Of a DNA stretch of 64,000 bases, positions 62,420 to 64,000 are shown piece by piece (position 1 is the stretch's first letter; each line of letters starts with the position of its first letter). The notes under the pieces are model-generated. The model searched no databases. It had not been told where the DNA came from and saw only the letters and a list, made by a program, of their open reading frames with translations. This stretch comes from Sphingorhabdus sp. M41. GTDB taxonomy: Bacteria; Pseudomonadota; Alphaproteobacteria; Sphingomonadales; Sphingomonadaceae. Position numbers and translations under genes: made by a program. The DNA is taken from the NCBI RefSeq assembly GCF_001586275.1, contig NZ_CP014545.1:1142501-1206500 (forward strand). The letters run 5' to 3'.

Positions 62420-62905
62420 ATGCCTCAAATTAGTCAGCTTATGGAAGTCTACGGCAGCCAGTTTTTCTGGTTGCTGATCGTCATTGGCATAATCTATTTC
62501 GGCATTGCCAGAAATATGGTGCCGAAGATCAGCAAAACCGTCGATGACCGTCAAAAACGGATTTCCGACGACCTCGCTGCGGCGCAGGCCGGGCAGAACA
62601 AGGCCGAGCAGATCGAAGCCGACTATCGAGCCAGTATCGATGATGCGCGGGCCGATGCGGTTGCCAAGGTCAGCGAAGCCAGAGCGCTTGCGACGAAAAA
62701 GAATGAGGCAGCCGTCAAGCGCGCGGATGCCGCGATTGGCAAAAAAGCCGATGAAGCGGATCTCGCCCTGAAGACAGCCAAGAGCAATGCGCTCAAGGAA
62801 ATTGAGGCCGTGGCAGCGGAAGCGGCACAAGCCATCGTGAAGACGGTTTCCGGTGCCAAGGTTACTGCAACCGATGCAAAAAAGGCGGTCAAGGCCGCTT
62901 TCTGA
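62420..62905 (+). CDS. atpF': ATP synthase F0 subunit b'
   Basis: A 161-residue stator subunit with one N-terminal transmembrane helix (FFWLLIVIGIIYFGIA) and a long Ala/Lys/Asp-rich coiled coil. Position before atpF and the sequence QISQLMEVYGSQFFWLL suggest the b' form. It pairs with the b subunit at 62926. AGGTGA lies before the ATG. Confidence 0.9.
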   Translation: MPQISQLMEVYGSQFFWLLIVIGIIYFGIARNMVPKISKTVDDRQKRISDDLAAAQAGQNKAEQIEADYRASIDDARADAVAKVSEARALATKKNEAAVKRADAAIGKKADEADLALKTAKSNALKEIEAVAAEAAQAIVKTVSGAKVTATDAKKAVKAAF

Positions 62906-62925
62906 GCGCCTGCTGAAGGAGATAG

Positions 62926-63456
62926 ATGATGCTATTGACGATGTTGGCAGAGGGCGCAGGAGCCGCGGGTCCGTTCGCGGATCCGACATTCTGGGTAGCG
63001 GTCGGCGTGCTGGTCGTATTCGCGATCATGTTGTGGATGAAAGTTCCCAAGATTGTCGGCGGAATGCTCGACAATCAGATCGCCGAGATTAAAAGAACGC
63101 TCGATGAAGCGGCCAACCTGCGTAAGGAAGCCGAAGCTCTGAAAGCCGAATATGAAGCCAAGACCGCCGGTGCTCAGGCAGAAGTCGAAGCGCTGATGGA
63201 AAATGCTGAAAAAGAGGCCGCTACTCTGGTCATGCAGGCAGAGGCCGATACCAAAGCACTGGTCGCTCGCCGGAAGAAAATGGCGGAAGAGAAAATCGGC
63301 GCAGCAGAACGTTCTGCCGTAGCGGAAGTTCGCGCCAAGGCTGCATCGGCAGCAACCCAGGCAGCGCAAACCCTGATCGCTGCGCGTCACGATGCAACTG
63401 CGGACAAGGCTTTGATTGACAAGGCTATTGGCGATATCGGCAAAACGCTGAATTAA
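62926..63456 (+). CDS. atpF: ATP synthase F0 subunit b
   Basis: A 176-residue stator subunit with an N-terminal transmembrane helix (FWVAVGVLVVFAIMLWMKVP) and a long charged coiled coil. AAGGAG precedes ATG 62926; ATG 62929 is also possible. It is the last F0 gene here, followed by a palindrome at 63516. Confidence 0.92.
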   Translation: MMLLTMLAEGAGAAGPFADPTFWVAVGVLVVFAIMLWMKVPKIVGGMLDNQIAEIKRTLDEAANLRKEAEALKAEYEAKTAGAQAEVEALMENAEKEAATLVMQAEADTKALVARRKKMAEEKIGAAERSAVAEVRAKAASAATQAAQTLIAARHDATADKALIDKAIGDIGKTLN

Positions 63457-63515
63457 GTCACCGGCCACCCAGCGCAAGCAGGGGCGCCGTGTTTATCAAC
63501 TGAATTTTCAGATCA

Positions 63516-63555
63516 TCGTTCCGCTAATCCCGCGCTTGCGGGAATGGCGGAACGA
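63516..63555. terminator. Hairpin after the F0 operon
   Basis: TCGTTCCGC and GCGGAACGA (9 bases) enclose TCCCGC and GCGGGA (6 bases), making a strong two-step stem. No long T run follows, so it may be a palindromic repeat rather than a classical terminator. Confidence 0.5.
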
Positions 63556-63597
63556 TTGATTCTGGCATTGCACCCCATGCACGCTTAGATAAGCCCC

Positions 63598-64000
63598 ATG
63601 TCCAAAGCCGAGCGTCCCGACCATCCCAATGCCGCATCCCGTTTCAACGAGGATAAGGCAACCTATGCGGTGCGCGGGGAGGGCGATACCCCCGATCTCG
63701 AAGCCGGGATGGCAGCTGTCCGCGAGGTGTTGAACACGCTGCCGACACGGCCAGGCGTCTACCGGATGCAGGACAAGCGCGGTGACGTTCTCTATGTCGG
63801 CAAGGCGCGGTCGCTAAAGGCCCGCGTCGGTGCCTATGTCCAGATGAACCGGCTGCCGCAGCGCTTGATGCGGATGGTCGCGCAAACCCGTTCGATGACC
63901 ATTGTCACCACCGGCAGCGAAGCCGAGGCATTGTTGCTCGAAGCACAGCTGATCAAGAAATTCCGCCCGGCTTACAATGTCCTGTTGCGCGATGATAAGA
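63598..64000 (+). CDS. uvrC: UvrABC excinuclease subunit C, N-terminal part
   Basis: The first 134 codons of UvrC, which makes both cuts in nucleotide excision repair. The GIY-YIG domain starts about residue 47 ([20 protein letters not shown], then [10 protein letters not shown]). A 40-residue N-terminal extension rich in charged residues precedes it. The frame runs off the window edge without a stop. Confidence 0.93.
   Translation, partial: MSKAERPDHPNAASRFNEDKATYAVRGEGDTPDLEAGMAAVREVLNTLPTRPGVYRMQDKRGDVLYVGKARSLKARVGAYVQMNRLPQRLMRMVAQTRSMTIVTTGSEAEALLLEAQLIKKFRPAYNVLLRDDK

Overview
The window looks like chromosome from an alphaproteobacterium of the order Sphingomonadales, perhaps near Sphingopyxis, Sphingorhabdus or Parasphingorhabdus. 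The grounds are protein sequence character, moderately high G+C, the order lapA-pyrF-trpF-trpB-trpA-accD-folC, a separate F0 ATP synthase operon with a b/b' pair, a fused KorA, and short interspersed repeats of the CCGTTCG...CGAACGG type. The genus is inference. I see no rRNA, tRNA, CRISPR array, prophage or transposase gene. Nearly all of the window is housekeeping sequence.

Layout. 0-11.8 kb: end of an M19 dipeptidase, a family 5 uracil-DNA glycosylase, DUF3597 and DUF937 proteins, an NfeD/SPFH membrane pair, an M28 peptidase, guaB, an RsmB-type rRNA methyltransferase with a possible coupled leader ORF, a TPR protein, a DUF481 barrel, rppH and an esterase. 11.9-24 kb: korAB, a GxxExxY cassette bounded by inverted repeats, a DUF457 membrane protein, photolyase, two SDRs, cfa, a class C-like serine hydrolase, purF and hisI. 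24-36 kb: a Cys-rich lipoprotein, a MerR regulator next to a DmdC-like acyl-CoA dehydrogenase, two Asp/Asn beta-hydroxylase-like proteins, a tiny Asp/Gly-repeat exported protein, dienelactone hydrolase, cysK, an MFS exporter, a DUF885 lipoprotein, an L,D-transpeptidase and three very small genes.

36-53 kb: uvrD, small exported proteins, rsmD, rluB, a DUF1223 protein, an AmpG-like permease, then the minus-strand group purB / lapA-pyrF-orphan-trpF-trpB-trpA-accD-folC. Three gaps of this group carry different palindromic repeats, and a gene of about 42% G+C sits between pyrF and trpF. 51-64 kb: a phosphofructokinase with a mixed ATP/PPi signature, a RadC-family protein, the ydbH-ynbE-ydbL envelope operon, a CDF-ZntB-MscS ion operon, the F0 operon atpI-atpB-atpE-atpF'-atpF with a long tail on subunit c, and the start of uvrC.

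The observations most worth following are the GxxExxY cassette (14868-15331), the low-G+C orphan gene (48334-48762), the extended AtpE, the helically spaced TGCA boxes before ydbH, the leader ORF overlapping rsmB, and the adjacent DUF937 and small proteins that share a DxDGDGNP tail. No complete unknown multigene system is evident.
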